A DNA stretch of 5,815 nucleotides from Actinoplanes liguriensis (lineage in GTDB: Bacteria > Actinomycetota > Actinomycetes > Mycobacteriales > Micromonosporaceae), in the NCBI GenBank assembly GCA_000715855.1, contig KL571264.1, positions 32,310-38,124 on the forward strand, given 5' to 3'. Below are positions 5,157 to 5,815 of the stretch, in pieces; position 1 is the stretch's first letter, and each line of letters starts with the position of its first letter. The translations under genes were made by a program, and so were the position numbers. Below the pieces are notes generated by a model that was not told the origin of the DNA, did no database searches, and saw only the letters and a program-made list of their open reading frames with translations.

Positions 5157-5792
5157 TCAGTGAGCCATGACCACCATCGGCGCCGGGTGCTCGGCCGGAA
5201 GCCGGTGCGGCCGGACCACCAGGAAGCAGACCAGGGTCGCGGCCAGCATGCCGGCGAAGACCACGATCGCCATCGCGACCGCGCCGACGCCGAGGACCCC
5301 GACCAGGGGCGCGGCGAGGGCGCCCACGCCGAACTGGACCGCGCCGAGCAGGGCCGCCGCGGTGCCGGCCGCCTCGCCGTGCCGGGCGAGCGCCAGGGCC
5401 GGGGCGTTCGGCATCGCCAGGCCGACCGTGACCAGGACCAGCCAGAGCGGGATCAGGATGCCCACCAGGCCGCCGGTGTCCGTGGCGGCGAGGACCAGCA
5501 TCACCAGGCCGAAGACCAGCCCGGCGATCAACGCGCCGCCCATGATCTGCTGCGGGGTCCACCGGCGCAGCAGCCGCACGTTGAACTGGGTCGCGGCGAT
5601 CAGACCGACCGCGCCACCCGCGAAGACCAGGGCAAACTGCTGCTCGCTCATCGCGAACTCGTCCTGGAAGACGAACGACGCGCCGCTCACGTAGGCGAAG
5701 AGCGCGGCCATCGCCAGGCCGGCGACCAGGATCAGGCCCACGTACACCCGGTCGGTGAACAGCCGGCCGTAGTCGCGGATCGTGCCCAGCAC
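5157..5792 (-). CDS. Bcr/CflA-type MFS drug transporter, C-terminal half (5' end cut by contig edge)
   Basis: 211 genuine codons remain of what should be a roughly 400-residue inner-membrane multidrug efflux transporter of the major facilitator superfamily. Counting from the first genuine residue, six hydrophobic segments lie at about 17-37, 52-71, 83-103, 110-128, 142-165 and 170-193, corresponding to helices 7-12. Family marks are AYVSGASFVFQDEFAMSEQQFALVF at 33-57 (family pattern given in two parts: AYVSGASFVF and MSEQQFALVF), AMPNAPALALARHGEAAGTAA at 126-146 (core PNAPALAL and HGEAAGTA), and GAVQFGVGALAAPLVG at 150-165. These match the drug:proton antiporter subfamily. The N-terminal six helices and the true start lie beyond the window. 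An apparent start at 5807 (MYKRQ) is encoded by sequencing adapter and must not be used. The stop is TGA at 5157. It is convergent with the CGNR regulator gene and shares the hairpin; any role with that module is unproven. Confidence 0.9.
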   Translation of the reverse strand: MLGTIRDYGRLFTDRVYVGLILVAGLAMAALFAYVSGASFVFQDEFAMSEQQFALVFAGGAVGLIAATQFNVRLLRRWTPQQIMGGALIAGLVFGLVMLVLAATDTGGLVGILIPLWLVLVTVGLAMPNAPALALARHGEAAGTAAALLGAVQFGVGALAAPLVGVLGVGAVAMAIVVFAGMLAATLVCFLVVRPHRLPAEHPAPMVVMAH

Positions 5793-5815
5793 CTGTCTCT
5801 TATACACATCTCTGA
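5793..5815. other. Untrimmed Tn5 mosaic-end (Nextera-type) sequencing adapter
   Basis: Bases 5793-5811 are exactly the 19-base Tn5 mosaic end, CTGTCTCTTATACACATCT. The last four bases, CTGA, agree from memory with the early Epicentre/454-style Nextera adapters, rather than the later Illumina ones, which continue GACG or CCGA. The stretch is far lower in GC than everything before it. It is a library artefact, not a mobile element: genomic sequence ends at 5792. Confidence 0.96.

Noticed and set aside
5793..5811. Tn5/IS50 transposon end
   Set aside because: The sequence is the engineered mosaic end, not the natural outer or inner end, and it lies at the extreme contig edge with no transposase. 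Library adapter is the simple explanation.
1..5815. CRISPR arrays, tRNA/rRNA genes, prophage or insertion sequences
   Set aside because: No regularly spaced repeats, RNA gene signatures or transposase/phage genes were seen. Almost all bases are assigned to ordinary protein-coding genes.

Overview
The window is chromosomal DNA of very high GC content with the codon bias of a high-GC actinobacterium. Third codon positions are almost always G or C, GTG serves as a start, and genes are tightly packed. The gene families (multi-PAS sensor protein, CGNR-type regulator, secreted PL9-like pectate lyase) suit a soil actinomycete such as one of the Micromonosporaceae. That placement is inference from composition and gene content, not from a marker gene. 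The right end is not biological: bases 5793-5815 are a Tn5 mosaic-end (Nextera-type) library adapter, so the window ends at a contig edge with untrimmed adapter.

Layout, left to right. (1) 1-686, minus: N-terminal part of a PAS-domain sensory protein whose output domain lies beyond the left edge. (2) 767-1513, minus: a class I SAM-dependent methyltransferase, upstream of the PAS gene on the same strand. (3) 1514-1588: a short divergent intergenic region with an 8-bp tandem repeat, a good -35/-10 pair and an AT-rich palindrome. (4) 1589-2911, plus: a secreted parallel beta-helix protein with the acidic cluster and lysine expected of a PL9 pectate lyase. (5) 2916-3629 and 3626-4495, both minus: a translationally coupled pair. 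The upstream gene is an alpha/beta hydrolase with an aspartate nucleophile. The downstream gene is an SDR-fold protein that has lost the YxxxK catalytic pair. (6) 4496-4576: a divergent control region with four GGTTA boxes in alternating orientation. (7) 4577-5083, plus: a CGNR zinc-finger transcription regulator. (8) 5090-5125: a strong hairpin between convergent genes. (9) 5157-5792, minus: the C-terminal six-helix half of a Bcr/CflA-type MFS drug transporter, cut by the contig end.

The most coherent unit is the divergent CGNR regulator / hydrolase / SDR module. I infer that the regulator controls the enzyme pair, and itself, through the repeated boxes, and that the pair handles a small organic substrate that cannot be named from sequence. 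The pectate lyase gene looks like a stand-alone, possibly leaderless transcription unit with a candidate operator over its -10. No CRISPR array, tRNA, rRNA, insertion sequence or phage gene was seen. I found no clear multi-gene system that is new. The best leads are the degenerate SDR coupled to a hydrolase and the two candidate operators.
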